This document shows positions 8,403 through 16,434 of a stretch of DNA of 64,000 bases, one piece after another (position 1 is the first letter of the stretch; every line of letters begins with the position of its first letter). The notes beneath the pieces were generated by a model. It made no database searches. It was not told the origin of the DNA and saw only the letters and a program-made list of their open reading frames with translations. The stretch lies in the NCBI GenBank assembly GCA_045595795.1, contig JAZOBC010000022.1:42192-106191 (forward strand), given 5' to 3'. Made by a program: the position numbers and the translations under genes. This stretch comes from UMGS755 sp045595795 (GTDB taxonomy: Bacteria; Bacillota; Clostridia; UBA1381; UBA9506).

Positions 8403-9307
8403 ACATGAAGGTTAATATTGCCGGTGTAGAACTGGAAAACCCCATTATTGCAGCTTCTGGTACGTTCGGATTTGGCAGAGAATATGCCGAATTATATGAT
8501 TTGAGCGAGATTGGTGCTATTTCGGTTAAGGGTCTGACAAAGGCACCTCGTGCAGGCAATCCGCCGCCGCGTATCACAGAGACCTATGGCGGCATTTTAA
8601 ACAGCGTTGGCCTGCAAAACCCGGGTGTGGATGTTTTTATTAAGGAAGAAATCCCGTTTCTTAGACAGTATCGCTGCAAAATCATTGCCAATATGGCAGG
8701 CAGTACCTTTGAGGACTATTGCGAAATGGCAGAAAAGCTCTCTGATGCTGATGTTGACCTGCTGGAAATGAACATATCCTGTCCCAATGTTAAGGCTGGC
8801 GGTGCAGCTTTTGGTACCAACCCTGATACGGTCTATGAAATTACCTCCACAGTTCGCAAATATGCAAAACGACCTTTAATTGTTAAGCTTTCACCGAATG
8901 TATCAGATATTACCGAGACAGCCAAGGCGGCTGAAGCCGGCGGCGCTGATGCACTTTCGTTAATTAACACCCTGACAGGTATGGCGATTGATATTAAAAC
9001 CAGGCGCCCCATTTTGGCTAATGTGGTTGGCGGCATGTCCGGTCCATGCGTAAAGCCGGTGGCTGTTCGCATGGTCTATCAAGTACATAACGCAGTAAAA
9101 CTGCCCCTGATTGGTATGGGCGGCATTACCACCGGTGAAGATGCAGTAGAATTTTTGTTAGCAGGCAGCACAGCGGTATCTGTGGGAACAGCCAACTTTA
9201 CAGATCCTTATGCTTGCATCAAAATCCGTGACGGCATCGCCCGTTATATGGAACAATATGGCATTTGTGACATTGCAGAACTGACAGGCGGCGTTATGAC
9301 GAATTAA
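8399..9307 (+). CDS. pyrD: Dihydroorotate dehydrogenase B catalytic subunit
   Basis: 302 aa from ATG 8399, which overlaps the pyrK stop and has GAGGAGG (about 8384-8390) upstream; an earlier in-frame Met at 8357 lies inside pyrK and lacks support. This is a class 1B enzyme: a TIM barrel with FMN, with the active-site Cys in NISCPNVKAGG (about residue 130) instead of the Ser of class 2. Further motifs are the LIVKLSPN strand and the phosphate-binding GMGGITTGEDA. It oxidises dihydroorotate to orotate in the cytosol and hands electrons to PyrK. The pairing with PyrK shows NAD+ is the acceptor, as expected for an anaerobe. Confidence 0.95.
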   Translation: MNMKVNIAGVELENPIIAASGTFGFGREYAELYDLSEIGAISVKGLTKAPRAGNPPPRITETYGGILNSVGLQNPGVDVFIKEEIPFLRQYRCKIIANMAGSTFEDYCEMAEKLSDADVDLLEMNISCPNVKAGGAAFGTNPDTVYEITSTVRKYAKRPLIVKLSPNVSDITETAKAAEAGGADALSLINTLTGMAIDIKTRRPILANVVGGMSGPCVKPVAVRMVYQVHNAVKLPLIGMGGITTGEDAVEFLLAGSTAVSVGTANFTDPYACIKIRDGIARYMEQYGICDIAELTGGVMTN

Positions 9308-9320
9308 TAGGAGGTAAATC

Positions 9321-10667
9321 GTGAAAAAAATTACACTGGACTACAGTAAATCATTATGTATTACAGATGAAGAAATTGAAAATCTTGCCGGACAGGTGGC
9401 AGAAGCCCATGAGAAGCTGACCAACAAAACCGGTGCAGGCAATGATTTTTTAGGTTGGGTCAATTTACCCAACGACTATGATAAAGAAGAATATGCACGC
9501 ATTAAGGTTGCTGCAGAAAAAATCAGAAACAGCTGCGATGTGTTGATCGTAATCGGAATCGGTGGTTCCTATTTAGGAGCTAAGGCTGCGATTGATTTGT
9601 TTACAAACAGCTTTTATAACATGCAGACTGCCGAGAACAGAAAGGCACCGCAAATTTTCTTTGCGGGCAACTCCATCAGCTCTACGTATTTATCTGATTT
9701 ATATCAATTGGTGAAAGATAAAGACATTTGTTTGAATGTCATTTCCAAGTCAGGCACTACCACGGAGCCGGCTATTGCGTTTCGTATTTTTAAAGAGTTG
9801 GTTGAACAAAAATACGGAAAAGAAGGTGCGAAAGATAGGATTTTCGTTACCACAGACAAAGCCCGGGGTGCTTTAAAGCAATTATCTGAAAAAGAAGGCT
9901 ACGAAACCTTTGTGATTGCGGACGACATCGGTGGCCGCTATTCAGTTTTAAGTGCTGTTGGTTTGCTTCCCATTGCTGTGTGTGGTGCGGATTTAGATGC
10001 GATCATGCAGGGCGCACAGGATGCATATCGTGAATATGATAACTGCGATTTAAAAACCAATACCTGCTATCAGTACGCAGCGCTTAGAAACATTTTGTAT
10101 CGTAAGGGAAAAACCATTGAAATTATGGTGAACTATGAGCCAAGACTGCATTATTTCGCAGAATGGTGGAAGCAACTTTACGGAGAGAGTGAGGGCAAAG
10201 ACCAACGTGGTATTTTCCCTGCAGCCGTAGACTTTTCTACAGATCTGCACTCCATGGGTCAATATATTCAGGATGGCATGCGGAATTTATTTGAAACCGT
10301 TCTGCATGTTGAAACAGCTACAGCCGATGTGGCGCTGAAAGAAGATGCCGACAATGTTGACGGCTTAAATTTCTTGGCCGGCAAGACGGTTTCCCATGTG
10401 AATGAAATGGCATTTTTAGGAACAGTATTGGCGCACAACGACGGCGGCGTTCCTAATTTGATTATCAATATTCCGGCACTGAATGAATATTATTTCGGCA
10501 AGTTGGCATATTTCTTTGAAAAAGCCTGTGGTATCAGCGGATATCTGTTGGCGGTAAACCCCTTTAATCAACCGGGGGTTGAGGCATATAAAAAGAATAT
10601 GTTTGCTCTGCTTGGTAAGCCGGGTTACGAAAAAGAAAAGGCAGCTTTAGAAGAAAGACTGCACTAA
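9321..10667 (+). CDS. pgi: Glucose-6-phosphate isomerase
   Basis: 448 aa, starting with GTG at 9321 behind a strong AGGAGG (9309-9314). SIS-domain motifs are present: IGIGGSYLGAKAAI for phosphate binding, SKSGTTTEPA, the GGRYSVLS active-site loop, and EGKDQRGIFP followed by the catalytic His region near the C-terminus. Length matches Gram-positive PGI (about 450 aa). It interconverts glucose-6-phosphate and fructose-6-phosphate. It sits in an operon with pyrimidine and threonine genes, 13 nt after pyrD and 14 nt before thrC; the grouping is probably for shared growth-rate expression, not a pathway. Confidence 0.95.
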   Translation: MKKITLDYSKSLCITDEEIENLAGQVAEAHEKLTNKTGAGNDFLGWVNLPNDYDKEEYARIKVAAEKIRNSCDVLIVIGIGGSYLGAKAAIDLFTNSFYNMQTAENRKAPQIFFAGNSISSTYLSDLYQLVKDKDICLNVISKSGTTTEPAIAFRIFKELVEQKYGKEGAKDRIFVTTDKARGALKQLSEKEGYETFVIADDIGGRYSVLSAVGLLPIAVCGADLDAIMQGAQDAYREYDNCDLKTNTCYQYAALRNILYRKGKTIEIMVNYEPRLHYFAEWWKQLYGESEGKDQRGIFPAAVDFSTDLHSMGQYIQDGMRNLFETVLHVETATADVALKEDADNVDGLNFLAGKTVSHVNEMAFLGTVLAHNDGGVPNLIINIPALNEYYFGKLAYFFEKACGISGYLLAVNPFNQPGVEAYKKNMFALLGKPGYEKEKAALEERLH

Positions 10668-10681
10668 GGAGGACACAAAGC

Positions 10682-12184
10682 ATGGAATATGCAAGCACAA
10701 GAAATAAAAAAATTTCTGTCAGCTCAGCCATGGCGATTAAGACAGGTCTGGCACCTGATGGCGGTTTATTTGTTCCCAAGGAATTTCCGCAAATTTTACC
10801 GGAGGAGATTCAGGCTCTTTCGCAAATGAGCTATACGGAACGTGCCGTTAAAATCTTAGGAAAATTTTTGACAGATTTTTCGACAGAAGAACTGATTGAC
10901 TGTGCACAAAGCGCTTATAACAAAAACAAATTCGAAACTGACGAGATTGCGCCTTTGTATCAGCTTACCAAGGATACCTATTTTTTAGAACTGTGGCATG
11001 GCCCTACTTGTGCCTTTAAGGATATGGCACTGCAAATTCTGCCTCATCTTTTAAAGAAATCGGTTGTGAAAACCGGTGAAACCAAAGAGGTTGTTATTTT
11101 GGTGGCAACTTCAGGTGATACCGGCAAGGCAGCCTTAGAGGGCTTTAAGGATGTAGACGGCACCCGCATTATCGTGTTCTATCCCGAGAACGGTGTATCT
11201 AACATGCAGAAACGTCAAATGGTTACTCAGGAAGGTAACAACGTGGATGTGGCTGCTGTGGTGGGTAATTTTGACGATGCACAGAGTGGCGTGAAAAAGA
11301 TTTTTGGTGACGCAGAATATGCACAGGTTTTAGAGCGGAACAATTTCATGCTCTCCAGTGCAAACTCCATCAACTGGGGTCGCTTAGTGCCTCAGATTGT
11401 GTATTATTTTTCAGCTTACTGCAACCTTTTGAAAAATGATGAAATTTCCTTGGGTGACCCTGTTAATTTTGTCGTGCCGACCGGTAACTTCGGTAACATC
11501 TTAGCGGCATATTATGCTAAGGAAATGGGTCTTCCCGTTGGTAAGCTGATTTGTGCTTCTAATGAAAACAACGTTCTGACAGATTTTATCAGAACAGGTG
11601 TATATGACAAAAACCGTCCCTTTAAAACCACTGGTTCACCATCTATGGATATTTTGATTTCCAGTAACTTAGAGCGATTTTTATATCATGCAACAGGTTG
11701 TGACGATGCGCGTGTGGCTGAGTGGATGAAGAATCTTACCGAAAGCGGACGCTATGAAGTACCGGATGTGACAAAGGCTAAAATTCGTGAGGTATTCTAT
11801 GGTGGCTTCTGCGATGATGAGGCGACTGAGAAAACCATTGCGGCGGTCAGCCGTGAGCATGGCTATGTGATGGATACACATACGGCTGTTGCAAAATGTG
11901 TGTATGAGCAATATCGGGCAGAAACAAGTGACGAAACAAAAACGGTGATTGTATCAACTGCAAGCCCGTTTAAGTTCAGCGACAGAGTACTCTCTGCTGT
12001 TGCAGGTGAAGATGCTGCCCAGGGTCTTGATGACTTTGCTCTCCTTGAGACATTGGCAAAAGAAGCCGATTTAGTAATTCCTGCATCATTGGCAGGACTC
12101 AACAGTAAGCCGGTTATTTTCACGACGACTTGTGATAAAACAGAGATGTATGATGTAGTTAGCCACATGCTGAACTTGTCATAA
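10682..12184 (+). CDS. thrC: Threonine synthase
   Basis: 500 aa. A fold type II PLP enzyme of the longer threonine synthase class: an N-terminal region (SSAMAIKTGLAPDGG), the PLP-lysine motif TCAFKDMAL (about residues 110-118), the SGDTGKAALEGF phosphate-binding loop and the VPTGNFGNILA motif. It converts O-phosphohomoserine to threonine in the cytoplasm. The ribosome binding site is AGGAGG at about 10668. No hom or thrB gene is adjacent, and I see no T-box or threonine leader upstream, so the gene looks controlled only by the operon promoter. Confidence 0.95.
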   Translation: MEYASTRNKKISVSSAMAIKTGLAPDGGLFVPKEFPQILPEEIQALSQMSYTERAVKILGKFLTDFSTEELIDCAQSAYNKNKFETDEIAPLYQLTKDTYFLELWHGPTCAFKDMALQILPHLLKKSVVKTGETKEVVILVATSGDTGKAALEGFKDVDGTRIIVFYPENGVSNMQKRQMVTQEGNNVDVAAVVGNFDDAQSGVKKIFGDAEYAQVLERNNFMLSSANSINWGRLVPQIVYYFSAYCNLLKNDEISLGDPVNFVVPTGNFGNILAAYYAKEMGLPVGKLICASNENNVLTDFIRTGVYDKNRPFKTTGSPSMDILISSNLERFLYHATGCDDARVAEWMKNLTESGRYEVPDVTKAKIREVFYGGFCDDEATEKTIAAVSREHGYVMDTHTAVAKCVYEQYRAETSDETKTVIVSTASPFKFSDRVLSAVAGEDAAQGLDDFALLETLAKEADLVIPASLAGLNSKPVIFTTTCDKTEMYDVVSHMLNLS

Positions 12185-12196
12185 GCGGAGGTTGTT

Positions 12197-13171
12197 ATGG
12201 GAACAAGTTGGATTCAGGCTGTTATCTATACGACCGCAGAAGGTATTGAGCCGGTGAGTGGTAGGCTCTATCAACTGGGTATTAACGGTCTTGAAATAGA
12301 AGATGAAGCAGATTTCAAAAGTTTTTTAGAAGAAAACCGTTCCGCGTGGGATTATGTCGATGAAGAACTTCTGGCAGCAAAGGCATGCGAGACTAACATT
12401 AAAATTTATGTGACGGCAGATAGTGCTGGCAGGGAGATTTTAGGTGAAGTAGAGCGCAGTCTTGCGCAGCTTGGGCAGATGGATGCAGAAGGACGTTTTG
12501 GCAGTCTGCGTCTCAGCTTTACCAACATGGATGAAGAAGATTGGGCCAATAATTGGAAGCAATATTTTAAGCCTTTAACGGTTGGCGAAAAGATATTGAT
12601 TCTGCCGGAGTGGGAAACCTTAGAAAAAGAAACAGACAGAACGGTGTTTATCATCAACCCGGGCATGAGCTTCGGTACGGGTTCGCACCACACCACAAGA
12701 TTGTGCTTAGAGCGTTTGGAACAATACATAAAGCCGGGCATGAACGTGCTTGATTTGGGTTGCGGCAGCGGCATTTTGTCTGCTGTGGCGTTGCTTTTGG
12801 GCGCGGAAACTGCAACGGCGGTAGATATTGATCCCAATGCGGCGAAAATTGCACGTGAAAATGCACAGCGAAACGACATTGCAGATGATCGTTACAGAAT
12901 TTTTGCCGGCAACGTGTTAGAAGATGAAGCATTGCAAAAGCAGTTGGCAGACCGTCAGTATGATTTGGTGCTTGCTAATATTGTGGCAGATGTGATTATT
13001 GCACTGGCGCCTCAGATTCCCAGTCTGTTGAAGCAGGATGGTGTTTACATCACCTCAGGTATTATCACAGACCGCGGTGATGAGGTTCTGGAAACGTATA
13101 AACAACTGGGTATGAAGTTAATCAACCGGAGCCAAAGCGGCGACTGGTTAGCGTTTGATTACAAGAAATAA
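12197..13171 (+). CDS. prmA: Ribosomal protein L11 methyltransferase
   Basis: 324 aa. The N-terminal L11-recognition domain runs to about residue 140. The SAM-binding domain includes FGTGSHHTTRLCLE, motif I VLDLGCGSGILS (about 180-191), the acidic VDIDPNA of motif II, and LANIVADVI of motif IV. It trimethylates amino groups of ribosomal protein L11. It starts 12 nt after thrC and is the last gene of the operon. In many Clostridia prmA lies beside dnaJ and an RsmE gene; here dnaJ is 37 kb away and no rsmE is in the window. Confidence 0.92.
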   Translation: MGTSWIQAVIYTTAEGIEPVSGRLYQLGINGLEIEDEADFKSFLEENRSAWDYVDEELLAAKACETNIKIYVTADSAGREILGEVERSLAQLGQMDAEGRFGSLRLSFTNMDEEDWANNWKQYFKPLTVGEKILILPEWETLEKETDRTVFIINPGMSFGTGSHHTTRLCLERLEQYIKPGMNVLDLGCGSGILSAVALLLGAETATAVDIDPNAAKIARENAQRNDIADDRYRIFAGNVLEDEALQKQLADRQYDLVLANIVADVIIALAPQIPSLLKQDGVYITSGIITDRGDEVLETYKQLGMKLINRSQSGDWLAFDYKK

Positions 13172-13219
13172 AAAAAGATGTGTAATAGTCTGATTCATGA
13201 CTGTTACACATCTTTTTTC
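13171..13219. terminator. Bidirectional terminator shared by prmA (+) and tRNA-Val (-)
   Basis: A 15-bp stem AAAAAAGATGTGTAA/TTACACATCTTTTTT gives a T-run on either strand. It begins at the last base of the prmA stop and ends directly before the CCA end of the tRNA. Confidence 0.92.
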
Positions 13220-13296
<77 letters not shown>

Positions 13297-13313
13297 TTGT
13301 GTTACCATTTGTC

Positions 13314-13342
13314 ATTATAGCAGAAACAAAGAGAAAATGCAA
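13314..13342 (-). promoter_or_regulatory. Promoter of tRNA-Val
   Basis: Minus-strand TTGCAT (13342-13337), 17-bp spacer, perfect TATAAT (13319-13314), 17 nt ahead of the tRNA 5' end. Confidence 0.7.
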
Positions 13343-13460
13343 GCTTTTTTTGAGTTATCCTGAGTTTCTACTATATATAATAAGAAACATAGCCTAATAA
13401 GGTCTAACACAATTACAAATTTGCTGAATTTTTGAAAAAAAGACAGTTGTCATTTGTCCA

Positions 13461-13510
13461 TTTTCACAAAGAAGCAATTTCCAGTTTGTTGAAATTGCCA
13501 AAAGTGAAAA
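13461..13510. repeat. Two-part inverted repeat upstream of the secreted-protein promoter
   Basis: Outer arms TTTTCAC/GTGAAAA (13461-13467, 13504-13510) and inner arms GCAATTTC/GAAATTGC (13474-13481, 13491-13498) are separated by small internal loops. It ends 27 bp before the -35 element. It could be an operator, a cruciform or part of an upstream transcript. Confidence 0.7.
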
Positions 13511-13537
13511 AAAGTAAATCTTTTTTCTTTTTTATAG

Positions 13538-13566
13538 TTGACAAGAGATTTTATTTGTAGTAAAAT
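13538..13566 (+). promoter_or_regulatory. Near-consensus promoter of the secreted-protein gene
   Basis: TTGACA (13538-13543), 17-bp spacer, TAAAAT (13561-13566). The region just upstream of the -35 is rich in T-tracts, which can act as an UP-like element. Strong expression is predicted. Confidence 0.85.
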
Positions 13567-13616
13567 ATAATCAAATCATGGTAATATATTAAAATTAGAA
13601 AAGTGGGTGTGATTAA

Positions 13617-14645
13617 ATGAAAAAAGGGTACTTAAAAGTTTTGGCAGCGGTTGCTGCTGTAGCAATGCTGATGAGCATGAGCTTGTCTGTATTTGCTGAT
13701 GCGCCGACCTACACAACGACAACAACTTATAACCTTTCTGATGAAACAAAAGTTGATGTTGTAACTGAAGTTACTGGTGTTGGCGCAGAAGATCAGGTTG
13801 CTTATTTGGTAACTGAAAAGAATTCTACTCCTGGCAACATTATCTGGATTGACCAGCAGGCGGCAGATGAAGATGGTGCTGTAACATTCAGCTTCACAAC
13901 CGATGCTGCAAACGCAAAGGGCTTAGGTAGCGAAATTAAAGTTGGTTCAACAAGCTATGCTGCTACTGCTTTTGATTCTGCTGAGACAGAAGTTAAATTA
14001 GCAAACTACACTGTTACTTATGCTGAAGAAGTAAAAAGCGGTGAAAATGTTATTGGTAGAGTTAAAGCTACTGTAGTTTCTGGAAATTCTGTAACAGATG
14101 GTGATGAAATAGAATTCACTGTTTATCCTGCAGCTGGTTATGAATTTGATAAATGCGTTGCTGTTGTAGGTAGCGATGAAACGGAGTTACCTTGGGTTGC
14201 TGGTAGCTCAGTTAAAAAAGTTGCGGTAAAAGCTAACACAACTTATGAGTTCTCTTTCAAAGCTGTAACAGCTACTTTGGAAGTTGCTTCTGTGGTTGGT
14301 AGTGCTACTGTTTCTGCTAATCCTGCGGGTAAACAAGTTGGTTCCGTTGCAGGTTCTGCTAAAGGTGCTAGCGAGTTTGGTATCTTAGTGATTAATGCTG
14401 AGAGTGCTGAATCTCTGTTGAACAACGTTTCTGCGGCTGATTTTGCTAATTGGGAAAATGCAACAGATAAAAATGGTGTCAGAAAATATCAGGCACTGGG
14501 TGCTAATGAAGCTGGTGAATATGTAATCAGCCTGGTTGATAGTACTGATGAGTTCTTTGCTAATGGTGCTTCCTATAAAGCTGTTCTGTACGCGCTGAAA
14601 GGTGATAGCTTGCTGAAGAGTGCCGTATTTACCTTGGGCGAGTAA
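13617..14645 (+). CDS. Secreted protein of unknown function, beta-rich, likely abundant
   Basis: 342 aa. A signal peptide (basic MKKGYLK, then a hydrophobic core, cleavage near VFA-DAP) is followed by Thr- and Val-rich sequence with alternating polar and apolar residues, typical of beta-sandwich surface proteins. A segment near residues 145-220 (VYPAAGYEFDKC, then a NTTYEFSF-like end) recalls bacterial repeat domains of the Listeria-Bacteroides type, but I cannot assign it firmly. No SLH, LPXTG or enzyme motif is present, so it would be released or held by another partner. Codons favour GCT, GTT and GGT more than in neighbouring genes, which fits high expression from the consensus promoter. 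The 54-codon gene 21 nt downstream is probably in the same transcript. Confidence 0.7.
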   Translation: MKKGYLKVLAAVAAVAMLMSMSLSVFADAPTYTTTTTYNLSDETKVDVVTEVTGVGAEDQVAYLVTEKNSTPGNIIWIDQQAADEDGAVTFSFTTDAANAKGLGSEIKVGSTSYAATAFDSAETEVKLANYTVTYAEEVKSGENVIGRVKATVVSGNSVTDGDEIEFTVYPAAGYEFDKCVAVVGSDETELPWVAGSSVKKVAVKANTTYEFSFKAVTATLEVASVVGSATVSANPAGKQVGSVAGSAKGASEFGILVINAESAESLLNNVSAADFANWENATDKNGVRKYQALGANEAGEYVISLVDSTDEFFANGASYKAVLYALKGDSLLKSAVFTLGE

Positions 14646-14666
14646 TTAAGAGGAGGATATAGAGAA

Positions 14667-14831
14667 ATGAAAGAATATATCAAACCCGAACTGCAGGTTC
14701 GTGAAATCCGTGTTGAAGAGAACTTAGCAAAAGTTGATTGGTCCGTTAAGAATGGTCAGGTTGTTACCGAATATGGTCAGCTGACTGCTTTAGCAGCTTT
14801 AACAACTGCTGGTTCCGGCGGACAAGGCTAA
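14667..14831 (+). CDS. 54-residue peptide gene with leader-like N-terminus and Gly-rich tail
   Basis: ATG 14667 to TAA 14831, preceded by a strong AGGAGG at 14651-14656 (10-nt gap). The peptide begins MKEYIKPELQVREIRVEE and ends LTTAGSGGQG. It has no signal peptide and no Cys. The YIKPEL opening followed by a charged amphipathic stretch, a Leu/Ala/Thr core and a glycine tail recalls small leader-type peptides found in Clostridia, some thought to be precursors of modified peptides. No modifying enzyme, protease or exporter lies nearby, so a precursor role is inference. It shares a transcript with the upstream secreted-protein gene and is closed by the terminator at 14851. Confidence 0.65.
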   Translation: MKEYIKPELQVREIRVEENLAKVDWSVKNGQVVTEYGQLTALAALTTAGSGGQG

Positions 14832-14850
14832 TAAGTTTATTAAAAAGATT

Positions 14851-14887
14851 AAAACGCATCTGATTATATCAGATGCGTTTTTTTGTC
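14851..14887 (+). terminator. Strong terminator after the peptide gene
   Basis: Stem AAAACGCATCTGAT/ATCAGATGCGTTTT with a TAT loop region and a run of seven or more T. It reuses the AACGCATC stem seen at 4542. Confidence 0.93.
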
Positions 14888-14979
14888 TGTATCGTAGGCG
14901 TGAGGAGGAAATTCCTGTTCTACTGGGGCAAGCAATATAGGCGTAGCCGTAATAAAAAGGGCAAGCTTTAAGTAAGCAC

Positions 14980-15009
14980 AAAAGAAAACCTCCCTGGCTT
15001 AGAGGGAGG
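14980..15009 (-). terminator. Terminator of the hydF-decarboxylase unit, inside a repeat-like element
   Basis: On the minus strand CCTCCCT-CTAAGCC-AGGGAGG is followed by TTTTCTTTT. It lies about 50 nt after the decarboxylase stop. The stem is embedded in a longer element (about 14986-15047) described separately. Confidence 0.7.
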
Positions 15010-15047
15010 GGGACCGGCCGTAGACAGTGGTGGGAGTGGTGGGATTT
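14986..15047. repeat. Possible dispersed palindromic element
   Basis: On the plus strand: an ACCTCCCT hairpin, then GGGGGACCGGCCG, then a run built on GTGGTGGGAGTGGTGGG ending in ATTT. This hairpin plus GGACC and purine-rich tail resembles short intergenic repeats that I associate with clostridial genomes. Only one copy is in the window, so its repetitive nature is not shown here. Confidence 0.4.
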
Positions 15048-15057
15048 ATATTCTGCC

Positions 15058-16410
15058 TTATTTGATTACGCATATTGTGTCATGTTCTATTCCGGTAATC
15101 GTGACTCCTTGTTGCGCAAGCTTGCTGATTTGTGCAAGAGTTGATTCGGTAATCTTTTCACCCGGAAGAAGTAAGGGGATACACGGCGGAAATGCTGAGA
15201 CAGCAGCCGCACAAATTTTGCCGACGGATTCAGAAAGTGGAACTCTTTTCTGTGTGCGTTGACGTGCCTCAGCAGGAGTGAGTGTGGGCAGAGTTGCCTC
15301 AAACATTATATTGATAGGTGCGGTAAGAGGCTTACCTTCTGACGGCAAAGCGTCTAAATAATGTATCGCCTCCGCTAAAAGACGGATGTCTTCGTTACTT
15401 GTGCACCAGGAAGTCATAAAAAGCACCCTGTGAGCATCTGCCATTTCACTATAAATGCCAAACTTAGTTCTAAGAATTTCCTCAGCACGATAACCGCTGA
15501 TTCCCTTTTCTGCCCAACTTGGCAGAAGCTTAAAAGGATCTTGCAATCTGGGGAGCGATAATGGGTCAAGACGCGCTAATAGCTTTTGAGTTTCCTCCTC
15601 ACCCTGTGTTGCTGCATAGTCTAAAGCATATTCCATGGCAGCCAATAGCACATAAGAAGGACTGCTGGTCTGGAACATGCGCACAGTTTTTCTAACATCT
15701 TCTGTTTCCAAACCCTTTCCAATGTGCAGCAGCGCGGTTTGATTAGGTGCCGGTAAGGATTTGTGGCTGCTCGTAACACTCATATCAGCCCCTTGTTCCA
15801 TGGCGGATTGAGGTAGCAGAGAAGAAAATGGAAAATGCGCACCATGTGCCTCGTCAACAAGTAAAACAGCTTGATGCTTATGTAGTATTTCAGCAATTTC
15901 GGAAATTGGTGCTACTGCACCATAATAGTTTGGAGAGGTTATGACTGCACCGCAAATTGTAGGAAATTTCTTTAAAAGCTGCTGAATGGATTTACTATCA
16001 ACAGTTCCGGGGACGCCGGCAAGTGCTGAGGCCTCAGGAGCAACATAAATGGGCACGATGCCTGTTAGCGCAGCAGCGTGTAGCACGGATTGATGACAGC
16101 AACGGTCTATTAAAACCATATCTCCCGGTCGAAAAGCGTGGAACATCATGGTCAGAATGCCACCGGTAGAGCCGTTCACCAAATAAAAGCTGTGGTGTGC
16201 TCCGTAGTACTTAGCAGCCTGCTTTTCAGCCTCTAAGATTTCATCTTCAGGATGAATTAACGCATCAGTACCCCAAAGCTCTGTCGTATCCAGTGAAAAA
16301 ATATCTTTTGAAAAAGGCATCCCTTTTAACCCGACGCCGTTTTTATGGCCGGGCATGTGAAAGGATGCCTTTTCTGCTTCTAAATGTCGCTTGAGCATAT
16401 CTGTAATCAT
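15058..16410 (-). CDS. Orn/Lys/Arg decarboxylase family PLP enzyme
   Basis: 450 aa from ATG 16410; this start is preferred to ATG 16428 because GGAGG lies inside the codons just after 16428 at the right distance. The N-terminus has the family motif FHMPGHKNG, followed by the GSTGGI substrate loop, LVDEAHGAHF with the PLP Asp, and the Schiff-base Lys in TSSHKSLPAP (about residue 220). Length fits the short Gram-positive forms (SpeA/YaaO type, about 480 aa). These enzymes decarboxylate arginine, lysine or ornithine to polyamine precursors; which substrate is used cannot be told. It lies 24 nt after hydF and shares its promoter, an unusual partner with no obvious functional link. Confidence 0.85.
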   Translation of the reverse strand: MITDMLKRHLEAEKASFHMPGHKNGVGLKGMPFSKDIFSLDTTELWGTDALIHPEDEILEAEKQAAKYYGAHHSFYLVNGSTGGILTMMFHAFRPGDMVLIDRCCHQSVLHAAALTGIVPIYVAPEASALAGVPGTVDSKSIQQLLKKFPTICGAVITSPNYYGAVAPISEIAEILHKHQAVLLVDEAHGAHFPFSSLLPQSAMEQGADMSVTSSHKSLPAPNQTALLHIGKGLETEDVRKTVRMFQTSSPSYVLLAAMEYALDYAATQGEEETQKLLARLDPLSLPRLQDPFKLLPSWAEKGISGYRAEEILRTKFGIYSEMADAHRVLFMTSWCTSNEDIRLLAEAIHYLDALPSEGKPLTAPINIMFEATLPTLTPAEARQRTQKRVPLSESVGKICAAAVSAFPPCIPLLLPGEKITESTLAQISKLAQQGVTITGIEHDTICVIK

Positions 16411-16434
16411 GATGCGCCTCCGCTGCATAGGAAT

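Larger units (their letters stand above)
13297..13616. other. 320-nt gap between tRNA-Val and a secreted-protein gene
   Basis: Contains the tRNA-Val promoter (13314-13342), a large imperfect inverted repeat (13461-13510) and the promoter of the downstream gene (13538-13566). The stretch 13343-13460 is AT-rich and I see no gene or clear site in it. Confidence 0.7.

Noticed and set aside
8098..8577. 159-residue minus-strand frame across the pyrK-pyrD junction
   Set aside because: It lies antisense to two firmly identified genes and has no promoter, ribosome binding site or recognisable motif.
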